Assembly (NCBI GenBank): GCA_046330955.1 | Contig: JAXLRT010000017.1 | Location: 71,609 to 135,608, forward strand | Length of the DNA: 64,000 nucleotides | From: JADJPO01 sp046330955 | Lineage (GTDB): Bacteria; Actinomycetota; Actinomycetes; Actinomycetales; Kineosporiaceae | Direction of reading: 5' to 3' | Part shown: one piece after another, positions 37,938 through 45,681 of the stretch | Position numbering within the stretch: position 1 is the first letter of the stretch | Layout of the letters: the number at the start of each line of letters is the position of its first letter | The notes under the pieces: generated by a model | What the model was told of the DNA's origin: nothing | Database searches by the model: none | The model's input: the letters and a program-made list of their open reading frames with translations, nothing else | Position numbers and translations under genes: made by a program

Positions 37938-38567
37938 ATGGCAGCTCAGACGTGGCTGACGAAAGACCTGTACGCCGTGCTCGGCGTCCCCCGCGACTCC
38001 ACTGACGACACCCTGCGACGCGCCTATCGCAAGCTCGCGCGCCAACACCATCCCGACACCAACTCGGGCTGTCCCCGCGCCGAACGCCGGTTCAAGGAAG
38101 TCGGCGCCGCCTATGCGGTGCTGTCCAACCAGGCGCGACGCGCCCGCTACGACCGCACCCGCTCCGGGGTGACGCATCTGCGGGCCCATGACGGCTGGTC
38201 GGCCGCTGCCCGGCGCCGAGCCCAGGCCTCGGGCGCCGGCGCCCCCGGCCAGAGCGATCCCTGGACCAACAGCTCGGATCCGAATCCCACCGAACCGAAT
38301 CCCACCGATCCGAATCGCACCGAACCGACCACCTCGCGGGCGGACGATGCCGGCTCGAACGCTGCCGGTCCCCACGCCACGACCGCCGAGGCTCCCCCGG
38401 GGGACTCGGCGAGCACGCGCACCCCGGCGGCGTCGTCCGGGTCATCGGGGTGGGAGTCGCTGCTGTGGGCGCCCGCGATGTGGGCCACCACCGCCTGGTC
38501 GAGCACCCTGCAGGCCGGCCTGTGGTGGCTGCCGCAGCCCTCGCGGACCGAGAGCTCGGACGACTGA
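37938..38567 (+). CDS. DnaJ domain protein with disordered Pro/Thr-rich tail
   Basis: A 209-aa J-domain protein: DLYAVLGVPRDSTDDTLRRA, the HPD loop in HHPDTNSG and AYAVLSNQARRARYD (residues 10-75). The rest is low-complexity, with tandem NPTEP/NPTDP/NRTEP repeats, ending in Trp-rich segments. No Gly/Phe or zinc-finger region, so it is a type III J protein recruiting DnaK to an unknown target. ATG at 37938 is spaced 6 nt from AAAGGA; an ATG at 37932 is in frame. Confidence 0.88.
   Translation: MAAQTWLTKDLYAVLGVPRDSTDDTLRRAYRKLARQHHPDTNSGCPRAERRFKEVGAAYAVLSNQARRARYDRTRSGVTHLRAHDGWSAAARRRAQASGAGAPGQSDPWTNSSDPNPTEPNPTDPNRTEPTTSRADDAGSNAAGPHATTAEAPPGDSASTRTPAASSGSSGWESLLWAPAMWATTAWSSTLQAGLWWLPQPSRTESSDD
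38280..38324 (+). repeat. Three 15-bp tandem repeats inside the DnaJ-like gene
   Basis: CCGAATCCCACCGAA, CCGAATCCCACCGAT and CCGAATCGCACCGAA in a row, encoding the PNPTE/PNPTD/PNRTE repeats. The period is a multiple of three, so copy-number change keeps the frame. Confidence 0.75.
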
Positions 38568-38874
38568 CCGAGCCCCACCCCCCACCTCACCCGCCCCGCC
38601 TCACCCCCACCCCGTCCCATGATCACCGTTGAATCGCAGTCTGCTCCGGCTGACCGGTAGCTAACTGCGATCCAACGGTGATCTTCGTTTGGACCAGCCC
38701 CTGGGTGCCAAGGCCGTGCCGAAACTGCCTTGTGTCCTGATCCGCCGGCTGTCACCCTGATCGACGCATCCGTGCCGAAGGAGCCGACCCATGTCCGACC
38801 GATCACCCCACATCCCCCTGCCTGCCCCGCGCTGACTCGGCGTCCGGCGGGCCCGACCGGTCACGGAGCCCGCC
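38568..38874. other. Intergenic gap before the AAA ATPase
   Basis: 307 bp without a gene: a C-rich run, REP-like copy 1, then about 190 bp leading to the ATPase ATG. No confident promoter seen. Confidence 0.4.
38616..38686. repeat. Large palindromic (REP-like) repeat, copy 1
   Basis: Arms GATCACCGTTGAATCGCAGT (38621-38640) and ACTGCGATCCAACGGTGATC (38664-38683) pair with one G-T-type mismatch; the 23-nt loop holds CCGG-CTGA-CCGG and TAGCTA. Shares about 90% identity with copy 2 at 39936-40005. Also sits where a terminator for the DnaJ-like gene would be. Confidence 0.85.
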
Positions 38875-39900
38875 ATGAATCCCGTTGCCCTGCCCGTGCC
38901 GACGGCTGCTGCCGAGGTCAGTCGCGTCGACACCGAGTTGCCCGCCTTCCTGTTCCTGCACGAGCTGACCAGCCGCGGCTACGTCCATGCCGTGGTGCGC
39001 GATCTGCCGGTGGCGCACACCGTCGACGTCCTGCCCGAGGGGCATCACCTGGTGCTCGGCGTGGACAACACCGCCGGGCACGACCACGTGGCCCTGATCG
39101 AGGACTGCGTGGTGTGGCTCGAGAGCTGGCATCGCGGCGGCCGGTTGCGGGTGGCCGCGGCCGAGCACGAGGCCGCCCGCCGGGTCACCGAGCAGCTGTT
39201 GAGCCGGCTGACGCCGCCGTCGGGTCCGGGCCAGGTGCGGGTGGAGTTCGCCGACGCCCGGACCGGTTCTCGCCACCTCGATCTCGACGTGAAGCCGTGG
39301 TCGCAGATCAGCCATCTCTACCCCGCGGCGGTCGTCGCCTCGATGCAGCGGCTGGCCGATCACGAGCCGGTGGACGACGACCCGCGGCTGCTGCTCTGGT
39401 ACGGCCGCCCCGGCACCGGCAAGACCACGGCGTTGCGGGCACTGCTGGATGCCTGGCGGGAGTGGACCGCTCCGGTGGTGATCAGCGACCCGGGGGCGTT
39501 GCTCACCGACGGCCGTTACCTGCGCCGCATCCTGCTCGACCAGTCGGACGACGCGTGGCGGCTGATCGTGATGGAGGACGCCGAGGCGCTGCTGCGGGCG
39601 CACCAGGGCGGCAGCACCGTGGGCACGATGCTCAATCTCGCCGACGGCCTGCTCGGCCAGGGGTTGCGGTGCCTGTTCCTGCTCACCACGAACCAGGGGC
39701 TCGATCAGGTGCACCCGGCGCTGCTGCGTCCGGGCCGGTGCCTGTCGCTGCTGGAGTTCGCGCCGCTGTCGGCGTCCGAGGCCTCGGCGTTGCGGGGCGA
39801 GGCGATCTCCCGGCCGATGACGCTGGCCGAGGTGATGAGCCGCGAGGTGGACGTCGTCACCGACCTGCGCCCGGACGTCGGCACCTACCTCTACCTGTGA
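38875..39900 (+). CDS. AAA ATPase with DUF5925 N-terminal domain
   Basis: A 341-aa ATPase. An N-terminal beta-rich domain of about 165 residues (DUF5925-like, starting around ELPAFLFLHELTSRGYVHAV) precedes the AAA core: Walker A LLLWYGRPGTGKTTALRALL, Walker B-like RLIVMEDAEALL, sensor-1 FLLTTNQ and an arginine-finger region LLRPGRCLSLLEF. Target unknown; it stands alone, flanked by the two copies of the REP-like repeat. ATG at 38875. Confidence 0.85.
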   Translation: MNPVALPVPTAAAEVSRVDTELPAFLFLHELTSRGYVHAVVRDLPVAHTVDVLPEGHHLVLGVDNTAGHDHVALIEDCVVWLESWHRGGRLRVAAAEHEAARRVTEQLLSRLTPPSGPGQVRVEFADARTGSRHLDLDVKPWSQISHLYPAAVVASMQRLADHEPVDDDPRLLLWYGRPGTGKTTALRALLDAWREWTAPVVISDPGALLTDGRYLRRILLDQSDDAWRLIVMEDAEALLRAHQGGSTVGTMLNLADGLLGQGLRCLFLLTTNQGLDQVHPALLRPGRCLSLLEFAPLSASEASALRGEAISRPMTLAEVMSREVDVVTDLRPDVGTYLYL

Positions 39901-39935
39901 GCCGCCTCTCGCGGTGAGCCGGGTGCCCACCCCCG

Positions 39936-40005
39936 CCCATGATCACCGTTGGATCGCAGTCTGCTCCGGTTGACCGGTGGCCAACTGCGATCCAACGGTG
40001 ATCAT
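39936..40005. repeat. Large palindromic (REP-like) repeat, copy 2
   Basis: Perfect 22-bp arms at 39939-39960 and 39984-40005 (left arm begins ATGATCACCGTTGGATCGCA) with a 23-nt loop holding CCGG-TTGA-CCGG and TGGCCA. Compared with copy 1, the loop TAGCTA becomes TGGCCA, two changes that keep the palindrome. Lies 38 nt after the ATPase stop. Confidence 0.88.
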
Positions 40006-40026
40006 GATTCGGGCGGTGATCATGAG

Positions 40027-40188
40027 TCAGGCACTCTCGCGGACGACGATCCGTACCGAGGTGCGCAGGTCGACCGGTGGGACGCCGTCCCGGCCGAGGG
40101 CGCGGGCGAGTTCGTCCGCCGGCTGGTCTGCGAACACCCCCCGGGGCTGAGCCGGCGCGATGGCCAGGTTGGCCCGGGCGTGGTCGGC
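40027..40188 (-). pseudogene. Possible LacI-family regulator C-terminal remnant
   Basis: The minus-strand frame ending at 40027 finishes with a segment like ELARALGRDGVPPVDLRTSV followed by IVVRESA, which resembles the conserved C-terminus of LacI regulators (VxLPTxLVVRESA). No start, DNA-binding or ligand domain precedes it, and the frame loses similarity within about 50 codons. Best read as a decayed fragment; chance similarity is possible. Confidence 0.3.
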
Positions 40189-40286
40189 GCGCGCCGACGA
40201 CACGGGTTTCGTAGGCTCGACCCCGCGCACGCGGACCTCGGGGATGGGCGGGCGCTCGATCAGGCGCGCCCCCGAAGGGACCCGAG

Positions 40287-40868
40287 ATGCTGTCGGATGA
40301 GCAGATAGCCGCCCTGTCGCCGGACCAGCGACGGGAGCTGATCCGGCGGCTGCGTCGGCCGCTGCACGAGGTCGACCGCGCACCCGAGGGGTTGCATCGC
40401 CTGCGGCGCATCCGCCTGGTGGTGACCATCGTGGGCTCGGCGGCGTTGGTGCCGTGGACGCTCTACCTGGCCACCTCATTGCCGGCTCAGACCGTGGTCG
40501 AGAACTGGCAGGCGGTCTGGGTGGGCTACGACGTCCTGCTGTTCGTCATGCTCGCCCTCACGGCCTGGCTCGGGTGGCGCCACCGCCTCGCCGCCGTGCT
40601 GACCTCGCTGGCCACCGGGGTCCTGATCCTCGCCGACGCCTGGTTCGACGTGCTCACCGCCTCGCGGTTCGACATCTGGCGCTCGGTCGTGGCGGCCCTG
40701 CTGATCGAGGTGCCGGTGGCCATCCTGCTGATGGCGCCGTCGGTGCGGCTGCTGCGGCTGTCGATGCTGAGCTACCTGGTGGTGCCGGTGGACACCAGCT
40801 TCTGGCGGCTCCCGCTGCCGCTGCTGCACGACGACCCGGTCGATGAACGGGTGACGCCGAATCCGTGA
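40287..40868 (+). CDS. Hypothetical membrane protein with four predicted spans
   Basis: A 193-aa protein with a cytoplasmic basic N-terminus (LSPDQRRELIRRLRRPLHEVDR), then four hydrophobic helices at about 45-65, 80-98, 103-122 and 130-155. Similar small membrane proteins are annotated as hypothetical in actinobacteria; no catalytic motif seen. Monocistronic by spacing and nearly abutting the convergent hydrolase gene. Confidence 0.75.
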   Translation: MLSDEQIAALSPDQRRELIRRLRRPLHEVDRAPEGLHRLRRIRLVVTIVGSAALVPWTLYLATSLPAQTVVENWQAVWVGYDVLLFVMLALTAWLGWRHRLAAVLTSLATGVLILADAWFDVLTASRFDIWRSVVAALLIEVPVAILLMAPSVRLLRLSMLSYLVVPVDTSFWRLPLPLLHDDPVDERVTPNP

Positions 40869-40874
40869 GCCGAG

Positions 40875-42251
40875 TCAAACCCCTTCTCGGTCAGCGAATC
40901 TGAGGGTCAGGGCGGCGGCGGGGGTGAACGGCCGGGCGCCCAACGGCGCACCGGTCAGCGGGTTCTCGTACTCGGCGAACTCGATTCCGTGGGGCCGGGC
41001 GAGGTAGGCCCGGCGAAGGGCCTGCGCCACGTCGTGCTCGCCCCGCAGTTCGAGCCCGGTCTCGATGATGTCGGTGGGGAAGCTCCAGGCCGCCCCCCGC
41101 CAGTACTGCTCGGGATCGAAGCCGTCGGAGCCGATCGGTGCGCTCGGCGGCGGCACCAGGGTCCAGTACGCCGAGGGGTCGGTCAGCGTCCGCACCAGGT
41201 CACGGGTGCGCTCGGCGCCGCGATCGACGAGCAGGGCACACAGGCCGGAGACGGTGGGCCGGCTGCTGAGCCGCCCGGTGCGGTAATCGCGACTCGCGTA
41301 GTGGCCCGGGCGGCCATCGGCGGCCGGTTGCCACAGGTCGTCCAGCTGCGTGGCCAGCCGCCGGCCGGCCGAGCGCAGCCCGGCCAGTGCCGTCCCAGGC
41401 AGCCCCGTCCCGGCCAGGGCGGTGGCGGGCAACTGGGTGGCGAGCTCGTCCAGGCAGCTCAGGGCATCGATCAGGACGGCGTTGAAGCACGGGTCCTCGA
41501 TCAACACCCCCCGGCCGCTGGCCTCGATCGCGGCGAGGTCGTAGCCGAGGCGTTGGATGTGCCGGCGCTGCAGCTGGGCCGCCAGTACGTCTCGGTGGCT
41601 CGATCGGTGCTCGAGGGACACGGTGCGCAGATCACCCCAACCGCGCCGGACGGCGTCCAGCGCCAGCAGCAGGGACCGTCGGGCCAGCTCGGTGACGGTT
41701 CCGCCCCCCGCCAGCCAATGCGCGGTCATCGCCTCGGCCAGGTCGATGCGGTTGTCCATCCCCGTCTCGTAGGGGTGGATCACCACGGCGAGCCCGCGGC
41801 GTCCCACTCGGGTGTCGATCGCCCACTGGCAGAGCCGGAGCAGGGCCGGGAACACGGCCTCGTGAAACGCCCGTCGCCGCTCGGGTGGCAACCTCCGGCC
41901 GACCTCGAGTGCCGATCGGACGATCAGGGGTGGCTGTGTGATGCCGCTGGTGGTGATGCCTCGGGGGGCGCCGTGTTGGCGGCCGAGGAACACCTCTCGG
42001 CCGCGGGCGCGTTCGAAGTAGACCTCGTTCGGCAGCATGCCCGAACTCCACTGGGCCTGCAGGAATCGCAGGATGTCCTGCGCCGCGAGCTCCGGATCGT
42101 GCACCGCGAGGCCTTTGGCGATCACCGCCGTGTCCCAGAGGTACCCCGCCGGGAATTGGGAGCGGTTCGGCACGGTCAACCCGTGGAGCCGATGATCCGC
42201 CAGGGCGCGCCGCGCCGCGACCGTCAGCTCGGACGGCGGCGCGGGGGTCAT
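40875..42251 (-). CDS. GH63/MGH1-like glycoside hydrolase, candidate glucosylglycerate hydrolase
   Basis: A 458-aa (alpha/alpha)6-barrel hydrolase. FPAGYLWDTAVIAKGLA near residue 33 holds the catalytic-side WD, HPYETGMDNRIDL lies mid-barrel, and EQYWRGAAWSFPTDIIETGL plus EYENPLTGAPLGARPFTPAA form the C-terminal active-site loops of the GH63 mannosylglycerate/glucosylglycerate hydrolase group. With gpgS 5 kb away, hydrolysis of glucosylglycerate is an attractive guess, as for a mycobacterial GH63 enzyme; trehalase- or glucoamylase-like activity is the alternative. ATG at 42251. Confidence 0.8.
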   Translation of the reverse strand: MTPAPPSELTVAARRALADHRLHGLTVPNRSQFPAGYLWDTAVIAKGLAVHDPELAAQDILRFLQAQWSSGMLPNEVYFERARGREVFLGRQHGAPRGITTSGITQPPLIVRSALEVGRRLPPERRRAFHEAVFPALLRLCQWAIDTRVGRRGLAVVIHPYETGMDNRIDLAEAMTAHWLAGGGTVTELARRSLLLALDAVRRGWGDLRTVSLEHRSSHRDVLAAQLQRRHIQRLGYDLAAIEASGRGVLIEDPCFNAVLIDALSCLDELATQLPATALAGTGLPGTALAGLRSAGRRLATQLDDLWQPAADGRPGHYASRDYRTGRLSSRPTVSGLCALLVDRGAERTRDLVRTLTDPSAYWTLVPPPSAPIGSDGFDPEQYWRGAAWSFPTDIIETGLELRGEHDVAQALRRAYLARPHGIEFAEYENPLTGAPLGARPFTPAAALTLRFADREGV

Positions 42252-42313
42252 GGTCGAACCTTATGCAGCCGCGCAACACCGCTGAAGGTCCCGATGTGGG
42301 CTCACTCACAGTT

Positions 42314-42329
42314 ATACCCTGGGGGGTAT
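42314..42329 (+). promoter_or_regulatory. ATACCC-N4-GGGTAT operator (CsoR/CstR-type)
   Basis: ATACCCTGGGGGGTAT, 16 nt before the ATG of the class V aminotransferase-like gene and overlapping a TTATAC -10-like box. Matches 14 of 16 positions of the site at 48119-48134 before the sulfur-transfer operon. The pattern resembles sites of copper/persulfide-sensing CsoR-family repressors. Confidence 0.6.
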
Positions 42330-42345
42330 CTGGAAGGTGGTGGGT

Positions 42346-44076
42346 ATGACCCAGGAGTCGGCCCTGATGGCACGGATCGCCGAGGCGGTCATCGGCGACG
42401 ATCGGCTGATGCCCGGCCCGTACGGCCCCCGGCGGATCACCTACGCCGACTGGACCGCCTCGGGTCGCTCGTTGGCCTTCATCGAGGACTTCATCCGCGA
42501 CGAGGTGTTGCCCCGTTACGCCAACACCCACACCGAGGCCAGCGGCACCGGACTGCAGACCTCACGGCTGCGGGAGGATGCCCGGCAGATCATCCGCGAG
42601 GTGGTCGGGGGCGACGACTCCACGGCGGTGATCTTCGTCGGATCGGGGAGCACCGCCGCGATCGACCGCATGGTGGGCATCCTGGGCCTGCGCGTGCCCC
42701 CCGACCTGGATGATCGCCATCATCTGACGGCGGCTCTGCCCGCGGCCGCGCGGCCCGTCGTCCTGGTCGGGCCGTACGAGCACCACAGCAACGAGCTGCC
42801 CTGGCGCGAGAGCATCGCCGACGTGGTCACCGTGCCCGAGGACGCCGATGGGCACATCGACCTCGAGGCGCTGGAGCAGGAGCTGATCCGCTACGCCGAC
42901 CGGCCGCTACGGATCGGGTCGTTCTCGGCCGCCAGCAACGTGACCGGCATCCTGACCGACACCGACGCGGTGTCGACGCTGTTGCACCGCCACGGCGCCC
43001 TGGCGTTCTGGGACTTCGCCGCGGCGGCCCCGTATGTCGAGGTGCGCATGGTGCCGGACGTCGCGGCGGGCGCCGATCCGGCGGCCTACAAGGACGCGGT
43101 CTTCCTCAGCCCGCACAAGTTCATCGGCGGCCCGGGCACGCCGGGGGTCCTGTTGGTGCGAAAGGACCTGGTGCGCAATCGGGTTCCGGTCGTTCCCGGC
43201 GGCGGCACCGTGGAGTACGTCAACCCCACCGAACAGGTCTACGTGGACGACGTCGAGCGGCGCGAGGAGGCCGGCACGCCGGACATCATCGGGTCCATCC
43301 GGGCGGGCCTGGTGTTCCGGCTGCGCCAGGAGGTCGGGGTGGCGGCCATCCGGCGGCGCGAGGCCGACCTGCTGCGGCGGGCGCTGACCCGCTGGCAGGC
43401 CAATCCGGCGATCGAGGTGCTGGGCAACGTGGACGCCGAACGCCTCTCGATCATCTCCTTCGTGGTGCGCCGGCTCGATGCCGAGGGCCGTCCGGGGCGG
43501 TACGTGCACCACAACGCGATCGTGGCCCTGCTCAACGATCTGTTCGGCATCCAGGCGCGCGGCGGATGCTCCTGTGCCGGGCCGTACGGCCACCGGTTGC
43601 TGGGCATCGACGTCGAGACCTCCCACGCCTTCCAACGGGAGATCCATCGGGGGTGCGAGGGCATCAAGCCGGGCTGGACCCGGGTGAGCCTCAACTACTT
43701 CATCAGCGACCCGGTCGCGGACTATCTCATCGAGGCGGTCGACCTGGTCGCCCGCGAGGGCTGGAAGGTGTTGCCCGACTACCGGTTCGACCCGCGCACC
43801 GGGCTCTGGCGGCACCGTCACGCGCCCGCTGAGCCGCCGATGCGGCTGGCGGACGTCAGCTTCGGCCCGGACGGTCGCCTGGTCCATCCGCGTCACGACG
43901 ACCGGGTGCCCGAATCCGTGCTGGCCGACCAGCTCCGGGAGGCGCGCGCCGTCCTCGCCCTCGCCGCGCCCCGGCGGCTCGATGCCGAGGGCGAACACCT
44001 CGACCGGGCCGGCTGCCCGTCCCCGGAGTTCGCCGATCTGGTCTGGTTCGACCTGCCGGAGGAGTGTCTGCGATGA
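42346..44076 (+). CDS. Class V aminotransferase-fold PLP enzyme (cysteine desulfurase-like) with C-terminal extension
   Basis: A 576-aa PLP-dependent protein. The PLP Lys is in SPHKFIGGPGTPGVLLV, the phosphate cup in VGSGSTAAIDRM, and THTEASGTGLQTSRLREDAR matches class V enzymes acting on sulfur or selenium substrates. A Cys-rich loop RGGCSCAGPYGH occupies the position of the mobile catalytic Cys of cysteine desulfurases. About 110 residues beyond the usual fold have no recognised domain. The upstream CsoR/CstR-type operator and the co-translated PIG-L gene suggest a role in reactive sulfur or thiol metabolism. ATG at 42346 chosen over GTG at 42337. Confidence 0.83.
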   Translation: MTQESALMARIAEAVIGDDRLMPGPYGPRRITYADWTASGRSLAFIEDFIRDEVLPRYANTHTEASGTGLQTSRLREDARQIIREVVGGDDSTAVIFVGSGSTAAIDRMVGILGLRVPPDLDDRHHLTAALPAAARPVVLVGPYEHHSNELPWRESIADVVTVPEDADGHIDLEALEQELIRYADRPLRIGSFSAASNVTGILTDTDAVSTLLHRHGALAFWDFAAAAPYVEVRMVPDVAAGADPAAYKDAVFLSPHKFIGGPGTPGVLLVRKDLVRNRVPVVPGGGTVEYVNPTEQVYVDDVERREEAGTPDIIGSIRAGLVFRLRQEVGVAAIRRREADLLRRALTRWQANPAIEVLGNVDAERLSIISFVVRRLDAEGRPGRYVHHNAIVALLNDLFGIQARGGCSCAGPYGHRLLGIDVETSHAFQREIHRGCEGIKPGWTRVSLNYFISDPVADYLIEAVDLVAREGWKVLPDYRFDPRTGLWRHRHAPAEPPMRLADVSFGPDGRLVHPRHDDRVPESVLADQLREARAVLALAAPRRLDAEGEHLDRAGCPSPEFADLVWFDLPEECLR

Positions 44077-44774
44077 CCACGGTGCCCAGCGATCGCGAGG
44101 TCACGTCGTCGGGTGGTCTGCCCGAGTGGACCCGGCTGCTCGTGGTGGTGGCCCACCCCGATGACGAGTCCTTCGGCCTCGGTGCCGTGCTGGCCGGATT
44201 CGTCGCCGCCGGGGCCGAGATCGACGTCCTCTGCTTCACCCACGGCGAGGCCTCCACGCTGCACGGGGTGGACGGTGACCTGCGCGAGATCCGGGCCGGT
44301 GAGCTGGCCGAGGCGGCGCGCCGGCTCGGACTGGCGCACGTCGACCTGCTCGACGAGCCGGACGGCGCGCTGGGCGCCACCGGCTCGCAGCAGTTGCTCG
44401 CTGCCGTGCGGCGAGCAGTGGCACGGCGTTCGGCCGAGGGGCTCGTCGTGTTCGACGACACCGGCATCACCGCTCACCCGGATCATGTCGCCGCCACCTC
44501 GGCCGCGATCGAGGTGGGTCGGGAACTCGGTCTGCCGGTACTGGCCTGGACCCTGCCGCTGGCCGTCACCGACACCCTGCGCGCGGAGTACGGGGCGCCG
44601 TTCGTGGGCCGGCCGGACACCGAGATCGACCTGGTGGTACCGGTCGACCGGGCCACCCAGCTGCAGGCCGTGGCGGCCCACCCGAGTCAGGCCGTTCCCG
44701 GCAGCGTGCTGTGGCGCCGGCTGGAGCTGCTCGGCCCGGTGGAGCACCTGCGATGGCTGCACCGCACCGACTGA
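44073..44774 (+). CDS. PIG-L/LmbE family deacetylase
   Basis: A 233-aa zinc-dependent de-N-acetylase or amidase. The metal site AHPDDES (residues 27-33) and the second motif HPDH are present. The family includes MshB and Mca of mycothiol metabolism; given the sulfur-linked operon, a thiol conjugate is a reasonable substrate, but sugar deacetylation is possible. ATGA overlap with the aminotransferase-like gene shows coupling. Confidence 0.87.
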   Translation: MTTVPSDREVTSSGGLPEWTRLLVVVAHPDDESFGLGAVLAGFVAAGAEIDVLCFTHGEASTLHGVDGDLREIRAGELAEAARRLGLAHVDLLDEPDGALGATGSQQLLAAVRRAVARRSAEGLVVFDDTGITAHPDHVAATSAAIEVGRELGLPVLAWTLPLAVTDTLRAEYGAPFVGRPDTEIDLVVPVDRATQLQAVAAHPSQAVPGSVLWRRLELLGPVEHLRWLHRTD

Positions 44775-44796
44775 GCCACAACGCAGCCGGACTCGT

Positions 44797-45555
44797 TCAG
44801 CGGGGGTCCGCGACGGCTCCCAGCGACCACCCGCGCGCCGTCCAGTCGGCGACGACCGACCAGCGGTCGCCGCGGACGACGGTGAGCCGTCGCTCGATCA
44901 CCTCGCCCGCGGCGGTGCCGTCCCGCTCGACACACAAGCACGCCACCCCGCGCGGTACCTGCAGCAGCGCCCGCTCGGCGGGCGTCGGCACCGTGGCGGT
45001 GATCCGTTCCCGGCCACCACTCACCCGGACGCCGCAGCGGGCCGCGAGTTCGTCGTACAGCGCGGCGCGGGTGAAATCCGCCGCCATCAACGGCCGCGCG
45101 ATCGACGCCGGCAGCCACACCTTGTCGTGCGCCAGGGGAACCCCGTCGGCGAGTCGAACTCGTTCCAGCTGAAAGAGTTCGACGTCGGGGGCCAGCCCCA
45201 GGGCGGCCGCCGCCTCCGGGCTGGTGGTCAGGGACTGGTCGAGCACCTCACTGGTCTGCACCATGCCCCGGCTCTCGATCTCGCGGAACAGCGAGTACAG
45301 GCTGCCCAGGGGCTGTTCGATGGTGGCGCGTACCTGGGTGGGGCGCCCTCGGGCCGACTCCAGCACGCCGGCCTCACGCAATCGCCGCAACGCTTCTCGC
45401 ACCGTGTGGCGCGAGACGTCGTACTCGCGGGCGACGTCCAGTTCGCCGGGGAACGTGCCGCTGAACTCGCCGCCGGTCAACCGGCGGGACAGGTCGCGCT
45501 GCAGCTGAGCCCACAACGGCAAGGGGTCCGTGCGGTCCAGCGCCCTGGCGCTCAT
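44797..45555 (-). CDS. GntR-family regulator, HutC subfamily (UTRA domain)
   Basis: A 252-aa repressor: winged helix at about residues 10-75 (LPLWAQLQRDLSRRL, FPGELDVAREYDVSRHTVRE) and a UTRA ligand domain (ESRGMVQTSEVLDQSL, VCLCVERDGT-like C-terminal strand). The ATG at 45555 follows GGGGAG; upstream in-frame codons have no similarity. Located between the PIG-L gene and the persulfide dioxygenase gene, opposite to the former. Ligand unknown. Confidence 0.88.
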   Translation of the reverse strand: MSARALDRTDPLPLWAQLQRDLSRRLTGGEFSGTFPGELDVAREYDVSRHTVREALRRLREAGVLESARGRPTQVRATIEQPLGSLYSLFREIESRGMVQTSEVLDQSLTTSPEAAAALGLAPDVELFQLERVRLADGVPLAHDKVWLPASIARPLMAADFTRAALYDELAARCGVRVSGGRERITATVPTPAERALLQVPRGVACLCVERDGTAAGEVIERRLTVVRGDRWSVVADWTARGWSLGAVADPR

Positions 45556-45632
45556 CGGATGGCTCCCCGGAGTAGGTGCTTGACCGGACAAGCGTACCCA
45601 GGTACAGATGGCCCACCGACCGGGTGACAGCG

Positions 45633-45669
45633 CGAGGTCGCCGCCCGGCGGCACCGGACGGCGACCTCG
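45633..45669 (-). terminator. Terminator hairpin of the permease-dioxygenase gene
   Basis: Perfect 11-bp stem CGAGGTCGCCG / CGGCGACCTCG with a 15-nt loop, starting 13 nt after the stop on the minus strand. No U-tract. Confidence 0.6.
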
Positions 45670-45681
45670 AGGTGATTCGGG

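Noticed and set aside
42976..42999. Possible CRISPR or tRNA structures across the window
   Set aside because: No regularly spaced repeats with unique spacers and no cloverleaf with a GTTCRA-type T-loop were recognised; the repeats seen are palindromic or short direct repeats.
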